Shown here: in pieces, positions 25,330 to 38,162 of the stretch
How positions within the stretch are numbered: the first letter of the stretch is position 1
Layout of the letters: the number at the start of each line of letters is the position of its first letter
DNA from: Nonomuraea sp. NBC_00507
GTDB lineage: Bacteria > Actinomycetota > Actinomycetes > Streptosporangiales > Streptosporangiaceae
Reading direction: 5' to 3'
Assembly: GCF_036013525.1 (NCBI RefSeq)
Contig: NZ_CP107853.1
Location: 11,718,001 to 11,782,000, forward strand
DNA: 64,000 nucleotides
Notes under the pieces: model-generated
The model's input: only the letters and a program-made list of their open reading frames with translations
Told to the model about the DNA's origin: nothing
Database searches by the model: none
Program-made: the position numbers and the translations under genes

Positions 25330-25965
25330 ATGTTGGACGGGTGGAGAGTGAACCGGTCTTACCGGGGAATGTCGGCTGAGCAAAGGCTGGCGGACAGACG
25401 GGAGCGGCTGATGACGGCCGCCTACACGCTATACGCGAAGCCGGGTTTCGCGGCGACGACCATCGAAAGGCTGTGTGCGGAGGCGCGGATCTCCAACCGC
25501 GCCTTCTACGAATGTTTCGGCAGCCAGGAGGAGTTGCTTCAGGCGGTCCACGAGCGGTGCGTGGAGGAAAGCCTGGCCGTTGTGACCAAAGCGGTGCAGG
25601 AAGCGCCGGACACGCTCGACGGAAGGGTCACGGCGGGGATTCGCGCCTATATCGAGTTCATCGCGGCCGACCGGCGCCGGGCCCTCATCATGCACGTGGA
25701 GGTGCGCAGGTCAGGAGACATTCTAACGACGTCGCGCCAGCGGGCCGTAGAAGGTTTCGCCCGGCTCGTACAGGAGGCCTCGGCCGATTTTCCCTCGGCC
25801 GAGCCGCTGAATCGGCGACTCGTCGCGCTCGGCGTCGTTGGCGCGTTACAAGAGTTGCTCATCGAATGGCTGCTCACCGACGACCAGCCTCCGGTCGACG
25901 AACTCGTGGACACGGCCGTGCACATCTTCATCCGGAGCTTGAGCACCCCCGACACAGCCGGTTGA
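25330..25965 (+). CDS. TetR/AcrR family transcriptional regulator
   Basis: 211 residues from ATG 25330. The N-terminal TetR domain reads ADRRERLMTAAYTLYAKPGF, then the helix-turn-helix TTIERLCAEARISNRAFYE and the family-typical CFGSQEELLQAVHE. The C-terminal ligand-binding half is helical (GIRAYIEFIAADRRRALIMHVE). A GGGGG stretch 8 nt upstream supports the start; the TTG at 25306 lies in the -10 box. It probably represses itself through the palindrome at 25286 and perhaps the preceding aldehyde dehydrogenase. Ligand unknown. Confidence 0.88.
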   Translation: MLDGWRVNRSYRGMSAEQRLADRRERLMTAAYTLYAKPGFAATTIERLCAEARISNRAFYECFGSQEELLQAVHERCVEESLAVVTKAVQEAPDTLDGRVTAGIRAYIEFIAADRRRALIMHVEVRRSGDILTTSRQRAVEGFARLVQEASADFPSAEPLNRRLVALGVVGALQELLIEWLLTDDQPPVDELVDTAVHIFIRSLSTPDTAG

Positions 25966-26085
25966 TGCGCCGGGCGTTATGTGTCATACACGCAGCGGAT
26001 AAATCTGCTTTCGATGTTGTTTTCAGTGTCATAGCTCACAGATGCGTGCCACCCGTAATCTACATTTTGTCTAAGTCGGGAAAGA

Positions 26086-26111
26086 GCGGGCAACGGCTGA
26101 TCGTCGCCCGC
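26086..26111. terminator. Hairpin between converging tetR and STAS genes
   Basis: GCGGGCAACG pairs with CGTCGCCCGC (one mismatch) around a 6-nt loop. It lies 120 nt after the tetR stop and 14 nt after the STAS gene stop on the other strand, so it can serve either. The rest of the 160-nt gap is comparatively AT-rich and shows no gene. Confidence 0.55.
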
Positions 26112-26125
26112 CCCGATATGTCATC

Positions 26126-26443
26126 TCAGGCCACCGCGGCCGCCGGAGCCTCCACATGCAGCACCCGATTCAGCCGGGTCACCGCCAGGATCCGCATGAT
26201 CCGCGGTGGCACCCCCCGAAGAACAAGGCGACGTTGCACGCTCAGCGCGCGCCGATGCGCTCCCACAAGCACCCCGAGACCGGTCGCGTCGATCATCTCC
26301 AGCTTGGAGAGATCCAGGATCAGGTCACCGTCACCGGAGTCGAGGGCCTGGTGCAGCCGCTCGCGCACCCCCGCCGACGTGCCGGCGTCGAGCCTGGCCC
26401 CGATCCGCACCACCTGGGCCCTCGGATTGCCACGGACGCGCAT
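26126..26443 (-). CDS. STAS-domain anti-sigma factor antagonist
   Basis: 105-residue single STAS domain of the SpoIIAA/RsbV type. The signature is LDLSKLEMIDATGLGVLVGAH; Thr54 in D-A-T-G takes the place of the phosphorylated serine. Such proteins bind anti-sigma kinases when unphosphorylated and so release a sigma factor. AGGAGGTGG 4 nt before the ATG is a near-perfect ribosome-binding site. No anti-sigma kinase or sigma gene is adjacent, so the partner must be elsewhere. It is the gene downstream of the ABC transporter/kinase operon, after an 81-nt gap. Confidence 0.85.
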   Translation of the reverse strand: MRVRGNPRAQVVRIGARLDAGTSAGVRERLHQALDSGDGDLILDLSKLEMIDATGLGVLVGAHRRALSVQRRLVLRGVPPRIMRILAVTRLNRVLHVEAPAAAVA

Positions 26444-26524
26444 GCCACCTCCTCATTCACACACACAGCGTGACCACACCCCCGCGTGATTCACCCGCCG
26501 AGGTAAGCTCCCTGCATGAGACCT

Positions 26525-27691
26525 CTACCCACGCAGCGGCAATGACACGACCGCCGTGAGCTGGAACTCTCCGTCGCCCGTCGGGTGGGCGGCCAGCTTG
26601 CCGCCCACGGCGGCCACCCGCTCCCCCATGCCCGTCAGGCCGGTCCCCAGGTCATCGGCCTGCCGCCGGGCCACGCCGTCGTTGCGTACGCGCAGCTCCG
26701 CCTCGTCCTCGGTGAAGCGGATGGTGATGTCGCAGAACGTCGCGGTGCTGTGCTTGAGCACGTTCGTGGCCGCCTCGCGGACCACGTAGGCGAAGATGGG
26801 GGCCACACCGTCGGGCAGATCGCGGTAGGGCAGGTGCACCTCGCAGCGGACACCGGCCGCTTCGAGCACGCCCTTCACGCTGTTCAGCTCGGCGGCCAGG
26901 TCGAGGACGCGGTAGCCGCGTACGGCCTCGCGCAGCTCGCGGAGCGCCTTCCTGGTCAACGCGTTGATCTCGGCCAGCTCGGCCTTGGCCGCCGCCGGTT
27001 CGGCGTCGGACAGGCGCACGGCCAGCTCGGTCTTGACCGCGATGGCCGACAGCTGATGCCCCACGAGATCGTGCAGGTCCCTGGCGAAGCGCAGTCGCTC
27101 CTCGGCCAGCGCGAGCCGCGTGTGCGCCTCACGGCCCTCATGGGCCTGCACGGCCAGCCTCCAGATCCACACCCACATCCGGCCGGACGGCGGCAGGATC
27201 ACGCACCAGATCCCGTACAGCAGAACGTAGTAGATCAGTGTCCCGAGGACAGGAACGTCGAGGGCCATGACGCTCACCCCCGTCGCCACGCCGAGCATGC
27301 CCAGCGCGACGCACGCCACGAGCGTCCCGAGCGACTGGAGGAGGACCGTCCGTCTGGAGACGCCGAGCGTCGCGAGATACAGCCAGCACATGGGCGCGAA
27401 CCCGAAGCCGAACGGGTCGGCTCCGCCCACGCCGGCCGCGATCAACGCGAGGACCGCCGCCCACGCCACCTGCTCGGTGGGATAGCGGCGGTCCAGCACG
27501 GCGTCGATGATGCGCCGGCCCAGCCACGTGAAGCAGACCGTGGCGATCAGCGCGGGCACGAGACGCCACCACTGGAGCTTCCCTTCGCCGACGCCGGCGA
27601 GGACCCCGGCCGCGATGAGGACCCACATGAGGGCGAGGCCCAGAACCAGCGTCACCCAGGTGAGGCGCCGTGCCCGCGCGATCTCGTCCAT
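26525..27691 (-). CDS. Sensor histidine kinase, NarL/DesK-type (HisKA_3)
   Basis: 388 residues. Five or six membrane helices occupy residues 10-180. The dimerisation/phospho-acceptor motif FARDLHDLVGHQLSAIAVK places the phosphorylated His at 207. The ATPase region has N-box REAATNVLKHS and the G-box-like DLGTGLTGMGERV. No response-regulator gene is adjacent, which is unusual. The ATG starts directly after the permease TAG (no gap), so kinase and exporter are one operon. Kinases in such operons often sense a cell-envelope drug or lipid state; the signal here is unknown. Confidence 0.87.
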   Translation of the reverse strand: MDEIARARRLTWVTLVLGLALMWVLIAAGVLAGVGEGKLQWWRLVPALIATVCFTWLGRRIIDAVLDRRYPTEQVAWAAVLALIAAGVGGADPFGFGFAPMCWLYLATLGVSRRTVLLQSLGTLVACVALGMLGVATGVSVMALDVPVLGTLIYYVLLYGIWCVILPPSGRMWVWIWRLAVQAHEGREAHTRLALAEERLRFARDLHDLVGHQLSAIAVKTELAVRLSDAEPAAAKAELAEINALTRKALRELREAVRGYRVLDLAAELNSVKGVLEAAGVRCEVHLPYRDLPDGVAPIFAYVVREAATNVLKHSTATFCDITIRFTEDEAELRVRNDGVARRQADDLGTGLTGMGERVAAVGGKLAAHPTGDGEFQLTAVVSLPLRG

Positions 27692-28801
27692 CTACCGGGC
27701 GCGCAATACGTCGCCGAGCTTCACCCGGGCGCCCGTCCGCAGCACGGCCCGCTCGTACACCTTGGCGCCGAAGGCCAGCACCGCCACCACCGCCACGAGC
27801 ATGCCGGCCATGGAGAGCCCCACCTGCCACAGCGGCACCTCGGTCGCCGCCATCCGCACCGGCATGACCATCGAGGAGAACGGCGGCACGTACGACACGA
27901 CCGTGGCCAGCGTGCCGGTGGGCTCGTTGGTGGCGTAGAAGGCCACGAAGTACGTCACCATGATCAGCATGGTCAGCGGCGTCATCACGGAGTTGACCTC
28001 CTCCTGACGCGAGACCAGCGAGGCGAACGCGGCCGCCAGCGTGGCGAAGAAGGCATACCCGAGCACGAACCAGACCAGCACCCCGGCCACCAGCCCTGGG
28101 ACGCCGGGCGGGAAGTCGGAGGCGACCCCGGAGATGGTGGCCGCGCCGAGGCCGACGGCCAGGATCGTGACCAGGTTGATCAGGCCGAGCGCGCCCAGCC
28201 CGAGGATCTTGCCGCCGAGCAGCTGCCACGGCCGCAGCGTGGAGAGCAGGATCTCCACGATCCTGCTGCCCTTCTCCTCCACCACGCCCATGGCGACCAT
28301 CATGGCCTGGCCGATGAGCATCATGAAGAGCACGATCACGAGCACGACCGCGATCCCGGTGCGCGCGGACTGGTAGCGGGTGTCGGCGCCCACGGACTCC
28401 ATCTGCAGCGGCGGGATCGACACGCCGACCGAGCCGAGCCGCACCTCGCGGTTGACGCTCTGCATGAGCACGACGACCTCGTCATCGATCTCGCCGTCCG
28501 AGAGCACCTTCGTGCCGTTGACCAGCACCGCGTCCACGTCCCCGTCGAGCACGGCACGCTTGGCCGCCGCCTCGTCCGGGAACGTGCGCCACTCGAACTT
28601 CGCCTCCGGCGCGGCCGCCTGCAGCGGCAGCTGCTGGGAGTTGACGGTGCCGAGGGCGTAGGAGTCGGGGCGGTCCAGCACCTTCGGCGCGAAGGACACC
28701 GCCGCCACCAGCACGGCCGTGATGATGAGGCCGATGACGAACGCCTTCGTGCGGATTTGCGTCACGACCTCGCGGCGGGCGACCAGCATCAGTCCGTTCA
28801 C
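27692..28801 (-). CDS. ABC-2 type transporter permease, NatB-like
   Basis: 369 residues from GTG 28801 (VNGLMLVARREVVTQIRTKA). Architecture is NatB-like: one N-terminal helix (residues ~20-42), a large extracytoplasmic domain to about residue 160, then six helices including TGIAVVLVIVLFMMLIGQAM and MLVAVVAVLAFGA. VVEEKGSRIVEILLSTLRPWQLLGGKI is the conserved cytoplasmic loop contacting the ATPase. The GTG overlaps the ATPase stop in GTGA, which fixes the start. Family members export sodium, peptides or drugs; the substrate is not identifiable here. Confidence 0.87.
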   Translation of the reverse strand: MNGLMLVARREVVTQIRTKAFVIGLIITAVLVAAVSFAPKVLDRPDSYALGTVNSQQLPLQAAAPEAKFEWRTFPDEAAAKRAVLDGDVDAVLVNGTKVLSDGEIDDEVVVLMQSVNREVRLGSVGVSIPPLQMESVGADTRYQSARTGIAVVLVIVLFMMLIGQAMMVAMGVVEEKGSRIVEILLSTLRPWQLLGGKILGLGALGLINLVTILAVGLGAATISGVASDFPPGVPGLVAGVLVWFVLGYAFFATLAAAFASLVSRQEEVNSVMTPLTMLIMVTYFVAFYATNEPTGTLATVVSYVPPFSSMVMPVRMAATEVPLWQVGLSMAGMLVAVVAVLAFGAKVYERAVLRTGARVKLGDVLRAR

Positions 28802-29694
28802 GCCACGGCCTCCTTGAAGATCTCGGTGAGAGTCGGCTGCTCGACGCCGAAGTGCTCGACGTGCCCGGCCTTGACGGCGCGGCGCAGGATCTCCTGGTCG
28901 TCGCCGTCCGCTGTATGCAGGATGTGCCGGTCGCCGTTCACAGTTACCGTGCCCGGCAGGCCGTCCGCCCAGCCAGGGGTGGGGTCGCGGACGACCACGC
29001 GCAGCGTTCTGCCCTCGGCGGCCCGCAGGTCGCCCACCGTGCCGGTGGCGACCATCCGGCCGGCCGAGACGATGCCGACCGAGTCGCACAGCCGCTCGAC
29101 GAGCTCCAGCTGGTGGCTGGAGAAGATCACCGGCACGCCTCCTCTGCACCGCTCCTGTAAGGCCGTGGCCAGCGCGTCCACCGCGATCGGGTCGAGCCCG
29201 GAGAACGGCTCGTCCAGCACCAGCACCTCGGGGTCGTGCACCAGCGCCACGGCCAGCTGCACGCGCTGCTGGTTGCCCAGCGAGAGCGCTTGCACGGCGT
29301 CGTTCCTGCGCTCGGCCACCCCGAGCCGCTCCAGCAGGTCGTCGGTGGCTTTCTTGGCGGCCTCCGCGCTCAGGCCGTGCAGGCGCCCGAAATACTCGAT
29401 CTGCTCGGCCACCCGCATCTTCTGGTACAGGCCGCGCTCCTCCGGCATGTAGCCGAAGCGCCGCCGCCCGTCGTAGTCGAGCGGCTTCCCCTGCCAGCTC
29501 ACCGCGCCGGAGTCGGCCTGGAGCACGCCCATGACGATGCGCATCGTCGTCGTCTTGCCTGCGCCGTTCGCGCCGACGAACCCGAACATCTCTCCCGGCC
29601 GCACGGCGAAGCTGATCCCATCCAGGGCGACCTTGCCGCCGGGGGCGTCGGGGCCGCCCGCGAAGCGCTTGCGCAGCTCGCTGATCTCGAGCAT
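28798..29694 (-). CDS. ABC transporter ATP-binding protein, NatA-like
   Basis: 298 residues. Walker A GANGAGKTTTM, Q-loop within PEERGLYQKM, signature LSLGNQQRVQLAVAL, Walker B VLVLDEPFSGLD and the switch His in SSHQLELVERL are complete. The C-terminal DUF4162-like extension (LRVVVRDPTPGW onward) is typical for ATPases paired with NatB/ABC-2 permeases. Strong GAAGGAGAGG precedes the ATG. It is the first gene of the operon ATPase-permease-kinase. A symmetric site at 29796 lies about 100 nt upstream. Confidence 0.92.
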   Translation of the reverse strand: MLEISELRKRFAGGPDAPGGKVALDGISFAVRPGEMFGFVGANGAGKTTTMRIVMGVLQADSGAVSWQGKPLDYDGRRRFGYMPEERGLYQKMRVAEQIEYFGRLHGLSAEAAKKATDDLLERLGVAERRNDAVQALSLGNQQRVQLAVALVHDPEVLVLDEPFSGLDPIAVDALATALQERCRGGVPVIFSSHQLELVERLCDSVGIVSAGRMVATGTVGDLRAAEGRTLRVVVRDPTPGWADGLPGTVTVNGDRHILHTADGDDQEILRRAVKAGHVEHFGVEQPTLTEIFKEAVA

Positions 29695-29795
29695 CAGGTC
29701 CTCTCCTTCGTCATGGATCCATCGTGGCGTTTGCGCGGTTCGCCCTGGTAGTCGCGGAAATCACGGGCCGGATGTGGATCTGGCGTCCGATCCGG

Positions 29796-29809
29796 ATGAC
29801 ATTTGTCAT
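29796..29809. promoter_or_regulatory. Inverted repeat between the ABC operon and the cobalamin adenosyltransferase gene
   Basis: ATGACA-TT-TGTCAT: perfect 6-bp arms with a 2-nt spacer, 102 nt upstream of the ABC ATPase start and 15 nt upstream of the adenosyltransferase ATG. The size and symmetry suit a NarL-type response regulator or other dimeric repressor; which gene it controls is unknown. Confidence 0.45.
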
Positions 29810-29824
29810 GAGTACGCTGATGCC

Positions 29825-30415
29825 ATGACGCGCGCCGACAAGGACAAGCCGGTGGTCCTCTCCCGCATCTACACCCGCACCGGCGACGACGGCACCACCG
29901 CGCTGAGCGACATGAGCCGCGCTTCGAAGACCGATCCACGGCTGGCCGCCTACGCCGACGTGGAGGAGGCCAACGCCCACCTGGGCGTTGCGATGTCGCA
30001 CGGGACGCTGCCCGCCGATCTGGTGGAGGTCCTGGTCCGGATCCAGAACGAGCTGTTCGACCTGGGGGCCGACCTGGCCACGCCGGTCGTCGACGACCCG
30101 GAGTTTCCGCCGTTGCGGGTGGAGCAGCCGTACATCGACCGGCTGGAAGAGCAGTGTGACCGCTTCAACACCGACCTCAAGCCGCTGCGCAGCTTTATCC
30201 TGCCCGGCGGGGATCCGGCCACCGCGGCGCTGCACGTCGCGCGGGTCACCGTCCGCAGGGCCGAGCGTTCGGCCTGGGCGGCGCTGCAGGAGCACGACGA
30301 CATGAACGTGCTGACGGCGAAATACCTCAACCGCCTGTCGGACCTGCTGTTCATCGCGTGCCGAGTGGCGCACGCGGGCAACGAGATCCTCTGGAAGCCC
30401 GGAGGGACGCGCTAA
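29825..30415 (+). CDS. pduO: Cob(I)alamin adenosyltransferase, PduO type
   Basis: 196 residues. Transfers adenosyl from ATP to cob(I)alamin, making coenzyme B12 for enzymes such as methylmalonyl-CoA mutase. The N-terminal ATP loop YTRTGDDGTTALSD is diagnostic, and FILPGGDPATAALHVARVTVRRAER is the conserved helix with the catalytic Arg and Glu. NRLSDLLFIACR follows. ATG 29825 is taken because a -10-like TACGCT ends 6 nt before it, implying a leaderless message; longer readings run into the ABC operon leader. The stop overlaps that of the convergent DUF2550 gene. Confidence 0.92.
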   Translation: MTRADKDKPVVLSRIYTRTGDDGTTALSDMSRASKTDPRLAAYADVEEANAHLGVAMSHGTLPADLVEVLVRIQNELFDLGADLATPVVDDPEFPPLRVEQPYIDRLEEQCDRFNTDLKPLRSFILPGGDPATAALHVARVTVRRAERSAWAALQEHDDMNVLTAKYLNRLSDLLFIACRVAHAGNEILWKPGGTR

Positions 30416-30792
30416 GCCACATCCAAATACGCGCTGGGCGGTGCGGACTCCAGCCAGGCCAGGAAGCCCGTCAGCGCGTCCGCGCTCATCGCGAGCGACA
30501 CATCCTGCGTGCTCCCGCCGAAGTCCACCGCATAGAGCCCGTCGCCGAGCTCGCGACGGGCGGATACAACAAGGCCGCGCCTCGCAATCGCGTGGCGCGG
30601 CCTCAGTCGGACGCCCAGGAGGGGAATCCAATGGAGCTCCCCGTCGGCATAGCGAGCCACCCCGCTGCGCCAGGCGCGGCCCCCTACCCGAAGGCGACAG
30701 GGTACGCTCCCGCGCGAGCGGACCAGCATGAGAGCGCGCAACACCACGAGGGCGGCGAGCAGCACCAGGAAAGTCACAACCGTTGCTACCAT
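30412..30792 (-). CDS. DUF2550 membrane protein
   Basis: 126 residues with an N-terminal helix (VATVVTFLVLLAALVVLRAL) and a soluble domain containing VGGRAWRSGVARYADGELHWI and GLYAVDFGG. This matches DUF2550, an actinobacterial family usually found directly after atpC, as here (23 nt apart). It is probably the last gene of the ATP synthase operon. Its function is unknown. Its stop codon overlaps that of the convergent adenosyltransferase gene by 4 nt. Confidence 0.85.
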   Translation of the reverse strand: MVATVVTFLVLLAALVVLRALMLVRSRGSVPCRLRVGGRAWRSGVARYADGELHWIPLLGVRLRPRHAIARRGLVVSARRELGDGLYAVDFGGSTQDVSLAMSADALTGFLAWLESAPPSAYLDVA

Positions 30793-30815
30793 GCCGCCCC
30801 CTGAAACGTGTTCTG

Positions 30816-31217
30816 CTATACCTCTTCGCCTGCGGCGCGCAGCCGGGCCCTGGCCCGCTTGGCCTCGATGGCCGCGTCGGCGTCTTCCTGGTTGGCCTCG
30901 ATCGAGGCCTGGGCCCGGTCGAGAGCGTCGCGTGCAGCCGCGACGTCGACCTCGGAACCGAGCTCGGCCACCTCGGCGAGCACGGACACCTCATTGTCGG
31001 CCACGGAGATGAATCCACCATGAACGGCCGCCACGAGGTCGCCCTCGCCCTCCCGCTTCACGCGCAGCACGCCGCCCTCGACGAGGACGCCGAGAACAGG
31101 TGCGTGTTGCGGCATAATACCGATCTCGCCGTCCACGGTCTTGGCAATCACCATGTCGGCCTCGCCCGACCAGATCTCACGCTCGGGTGAGACAACCCCT
31201 ACGCGTAGCTTCGCCAC
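30816..31217 (-). CDS. atpC: ATP synthase F1 epsilon subunit
   Basis: 133 residues from GTG 31217 (VAKLRVGVVSPEREIW) with AAAGGA upstream. N-terminal beta-sandwich (GEADMVIAKTVDGEIGIMPQHAPVLGVL) and a C-terminal helical hairpin (ARDALDRAQASIEANQED). Epsilon sits on the central stalk and inhibits ATP hydrolysis. It is the last subunit gene, 67 nt after atpD. Confidence 0.95.
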   Translation of the reverse strand: MAKLRVGVVSPEREIWSGEADMVIAKTVDGEIGIMPQHAPVLGVLVEGGVLRVKREGEGDLVAAVHGGFISVADNEVSVLAEVAELGSEVDVAAARDALDRAQASIEANQEDADAAIEAKRARARLRAAGEEV

Positions 31218-31284
31218 TTTGTGTAGGTCCTTTCCGATCAGGTGATGGCGCGGCTTCGCAGGCCGCGCCATCACCATGGGGCGA

Positions 31285-33637
<2,353 letters not shown>

Positions 33638-33640
33638 GTC

Positions 33641-35290
<1,650 letters not shown>

Positions 35291-35314
35291 CTCTACTCTG
35301 TCTCCCTATTCGCC

Positions 35315-36124
35315 TTAGCCGGCCAACCGGCGGCGGACTTCTTCGATTCGTCCCACAATGGTGGTGTCGATGATCTCGTCGCCGATGCGGACCGAGAACC
35401 CACCGAGCACTCGCTTGTCCACCTCGACATTCAGGTGCACGTCGCGGCCGTATGAGGTGCGCAGCCACGCCGTCAGGCGGCGCTTCTGCCCCTCGGTCAG
35501 CTCGACGGCGCTGCGCACCACCGCCACAAGGCGCTGGCGCTGCGCGGACACGAGCTGACCGACCTCTTCCAGGCCTGTTTCCAGGCTACGCCCTCGCGGG
35601 TGCGCAACCAGCTGCGAGATGAGGCGCAGGCTGGTCGGAGCGACCTTGTCACCGAGCAGGTCGCGCAGCAGCTGGCGCTTGCCCTCCTCGGGCGCCGCCG
35701 GATCGGTCAGCGCGAGACGCAGGTCGGCATTGGCGGCGACGATGCGGCCGAAGCGGAAGAGCTCGTCCTCCACCTCGTCGAGCCTGGACTGGCTCTCGGC
35801 CTCCGCCGCCGCGGCGACGATGCCGAGCCGTTCGAGCACGTCGGGCAGGTCACCCGCGCGCGACCACTTGGCCGAGACCGCGGCCTCGACGGTGTCCAGC
35901 GTGGCCTGGGCGACCTTGCCGGTGAGCAGCGCGCCCACCGTGCCCGCCTTCTGCTCGGCGAACCTGGCAGGGTCGGACAGGGCCCGGCGCAGGCCGTGCT
36001 CACGGTCGAGCAGATCCGCGACCGCGAACAGCTCGTCGGAGAGCGCACCGAGGTCGGCACTGCCGGCGACCGCGTTGAACCGCTCCTCGACCTCGGCCAG
36101 CGACGTCCTGCTCAAACCACGCAT
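35315..36124 (-). CDS. atpH: ATP synthase F1 delta subunit, long actinobacterial form
   Basis: 269 residues, about 90 more than the E. coli delta. The extra length is an N-terminal helical region (LSRTSLAEVEERFNAVAGS) before the OSCP-like domain. The C-terminal domain has VRSAVELTEGQKRRLTAWL and the family-typical DKRVLGGFSVRIGDEIIDTT. Delta joins F1 to the peripheral b stalk. The ATG overlaps the atpF stop (TGATG), implying translational coupling. Confidence 0.95.
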   Translation of the reverse strand: MRGLSRTSLAEVEERFNAVAGSADLGALSDELFAVADLLDREHGLRRALSDPARFAEQKAGTVGALLTGKVAQATLDTVEAAVSAKWSRAGDLPDVLERLGIVAAAAEAESQSRLDEVEDELFRFGRIVAANADLRLALTDPAAPEEGKRQLLRDLLGDKVAPTSLRLISQLVAHPRGRSLETGLEEVGQLVSAQRQRLVAVVRSAVELTEGQKRRLTAWLRTSYGRDVHLNVEVDKRVLGGFSVRIGDEIIDTTIVGRIEEVRRRLAG

Positions 36125-36684
36125 CAGCGCACCGCCTGCGCGCTGCCGGCTTCCAGCTCGTCGAGGAACCGGTCCACGATGCGGCTCTGGCGGACCTCGT
36201 CCGTCAGAGACTCGCCGACGATGCGGCCGGCCAGGTCGGTCGACAGGCGGCCGATCTCGGCGCGGAGCTGCGCGAACGCCGCCTGGCGATCGGCCTCGAT
36301 CTGCGCGTGCGCGGCCTCGACGAGGCGGCGGGCCTCGGCCTGCGCCTCCTCACGGAGCTCGGCCTTGATCTGCGCGGCCTGCTCGCGAGCCTCCTCGCGC
36401 AGCCTGGCCGCGTCCCGACGGGCCTCCTCCAGCCGCTCGGCGTACTGCTGCTGCAGGGCCTGGGCCTCGGCCTGGGCTTCCTCAGCCCTCTTGATGCCGC
36501 CCTCGATCGCGTCGGTCCGCTCGGCCAGCGTCTTCTGGATACGCGGGATGAGCATCCTGCCAACGACGAAGAAGACGACGGCGAACGAGAAGATACCGAC
36601 GACGAGCTCGTACGTGTGCGGGATGAGCGGGTTGGAGGCGTGCTCTTCCGGCGCGGCGAGGAGCGTAGCTGCCATGTACCTCAT
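36124..36684 (-). CDS. atpF: ATP synthase Fo b subunit
   Basis: 186 residues: one N-terminal membrane helix (ELVVGIFSFAVVFFVVGRML), then a long charged coiled coil (EEAQAEAQALQQQYAERLEE onward) forming the peripheral stalk, ending in the delta-binding region. ATG 36684 has AAAGG 9 nt upstream; ATG 36675 is a possible alternative. The gene follows atpE by 28 nt. Confidence 0.95.
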   Translation of the reverse strand: MRYMAATLLAAPEEHASNPLIPHTYELVVGIFSFAVVFFVVGRMLIPRIQKTLAERTDAIEGGIKRAEEAQAEAQALQQQYAERLEEARRDAARLREEAREQAAQIKAELREEAQAEARRLVEAAHAQIEADRQAAFAQLRAEIGRLSTDLAGRIVGESLTDEVRQSRIVDRFLDELEAGSAQAVR

Positions 36685-36712
36685 GAGTGCAGCCTTTCGT
36701 CAGAAGGGCGAT

Positions 36713-36985
<273 letters not shown>

Positions 36986-37017
36986 TCACCGGTCATGGAT
37001 ATTCCGGTATGTGGTTC

Positions 37018-37815
37018 TCAGTGCTCCGCGTGCAGCGAGCCGCCGATGTACATCGCGGCCAGCATCGCGAACAGGAAGGCCTGCAGGAACTGGATGAACA
37101 TCTCGAAGCCGGTGAGGATGATGGTCATGACCACGCCGACGACACCCACGGGTGCTCCCAGCGGCGAGAGCTGCTCGAAGAGGAACCAGAAGCCGACCAT
37201 GCTGAAGAACGCCAGCAGCATGTGGCCGGCGAACATGTTGGCGAACAGTCGGACCGCGTGCGTGAACGGCGCGATGATCAGGTTGGACAGGAACTCGATC
37301 GGCGACAGCAGCACGTAGATCGGCTTCGGCAGCCCCGGCGGGAACATCATGTTCTTGAAGTAGCCCCACGGGCCCTGGTGCTTCATGCCCAGGTAGACCT
37401 TGAGCACGTAGATCGAGATCGCGAGCACGGCAGGGAAAGCGATGTGCGAGGCCACGGGGAACTGGAGCACCGGGATGACGCCCATGAGGTTCCAGACCAG
37501 GACCATGAAGAAGAGCGTCACCAGCAGGCCCATCCACCGGTCGGCGTCCTTGCCCAGGAAGGGCCGGGCGACCTGGTCGCGGACGAACATGTAGCCGTAC
37601 TCGACGACGTTCTGCACACCCCTTGGGACGACCTTGGGGTTGGCGAAGGCTGCCCAGCACAGGCCGATCACGAACACCGCGCTCAGCAGCGCGAGCAGAA
37701 CCGGCTTCGTGAACCATTCGACCCCGGGGATGATGGGCGGCAGGTTGAACAGCTCTTCAGGCGTAGGCGCCCCGAACTGGTCGGCTGGTGGAGCGAGGAG
37801 CGTCAGCGCACTCAC
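37018..37815 (-). CDS. atpB: ATP synthase Fo a subunit
   Basis: 265 residues with five or six membrane helices. The essential Arg is in the helix FTHAVRLFANMFAGHMLLAF, and the last helix contains FIQFLQAFLFAMLAAMYIGG. The N-terminal part (FGAPTPEELFNLPPIIPG) is typical. Forms the proton half-channels against the c-ring. 71 nt before atpE. Confidence 0.96.
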   Translation of the reverse strand: MSALTLLAPPADQFGAPTPEELFNLPPIIPGVEWFTKPVLLALLSAVFVIGLCWAAFANPKVVPRGVQNVVEYGYMFVRDQVARPFLGKDADRWMGLLVTLFFMVLVWNLMGVIPVLQFPVASHIAFPAVLAISIYVLKVYLGMKHQGPWGYFKNMMFPPGLPKPIYVLLSPIEFLSNLIIAPFTHAVRLFANMFAGHMLLAFFSMVGFWFLFEQLSPLGAPVGVVGVVMTIILTGFEMFIQFLQAFLFAMLAAMYIGGSLHAEH

Positions 37816-37881
37816 GCGGCGTTCCCTTCAACGTCGTAGTAGTTCACAAGGGTTTCCTCAGCGAAGCGATCGCTGCGTCGG

Positions 37882-38097
37882 CTAGCGACCGAACTTCCGG
37901 TAGACCAGATAGCCACCGAGCACGACCCCCAGGACGACGCCTATGGGGAAGAACGCGGACATGTCCAACCAGCGGTCCAGCAACCAGCCGAGACCGCCGT
38001 AGAAGACCATCCCCGCGAGCAGATAGCTGGGGACCGACCACATGGCATCGGCGAAGTCGCGACCGTCTTCTTCCGGTCGGCGTTCCTGTGCGCTCAT
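37882..38097 (-). CDS. AtpZ/AtpI-family small membrane protein
   Basis: 71 residues with two helices (VPSYLLAGMVFYGGLGWLLD and FFPIGVVLGVVLGGYLVYR), matching the AtpZ/AtpI family. Such proteins sit at the head of atp operons and aid c-ring assembly or cation uptake. It lies between the larger AtpI gene and atpB. Confidence 0.85.
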   Translation of the reverse strand: MSAQERRPEEDGRDFADAMWSVPSYLLAGMVFYGGLGWLLDRWLDMSAFFPIGVVLGVVLGGYLVYRKFGR

Positions 38098-38162
38098 CGC
38101 GGCCCTGACGATAGCAGGCGAGTAGAGGACTAGTCATATCGGACCCTGCCCGTACACCAGCC

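Noticed and set aside
25966..26125. Second CRP-like half-site (AGTGTCATAGCTCACA) after tetR
   Set aside because: Only one arm matches well and it lies between convergent genes with no promoter to control.
26585..29452. 955-codon plus-strand open frame over the kinase/ABC operon
   Set aside because: It lies antisense to three well-supported genes with intact motifs and overlapping starts; its His/Arg/Gly-rich product is not protein-like.
29695..29824. Cobalamin riboswitch before the adenosyltransferase gene
   Set aside because: The leader is too short and no B12-box-like element was seen; a leaderless start is more likely.
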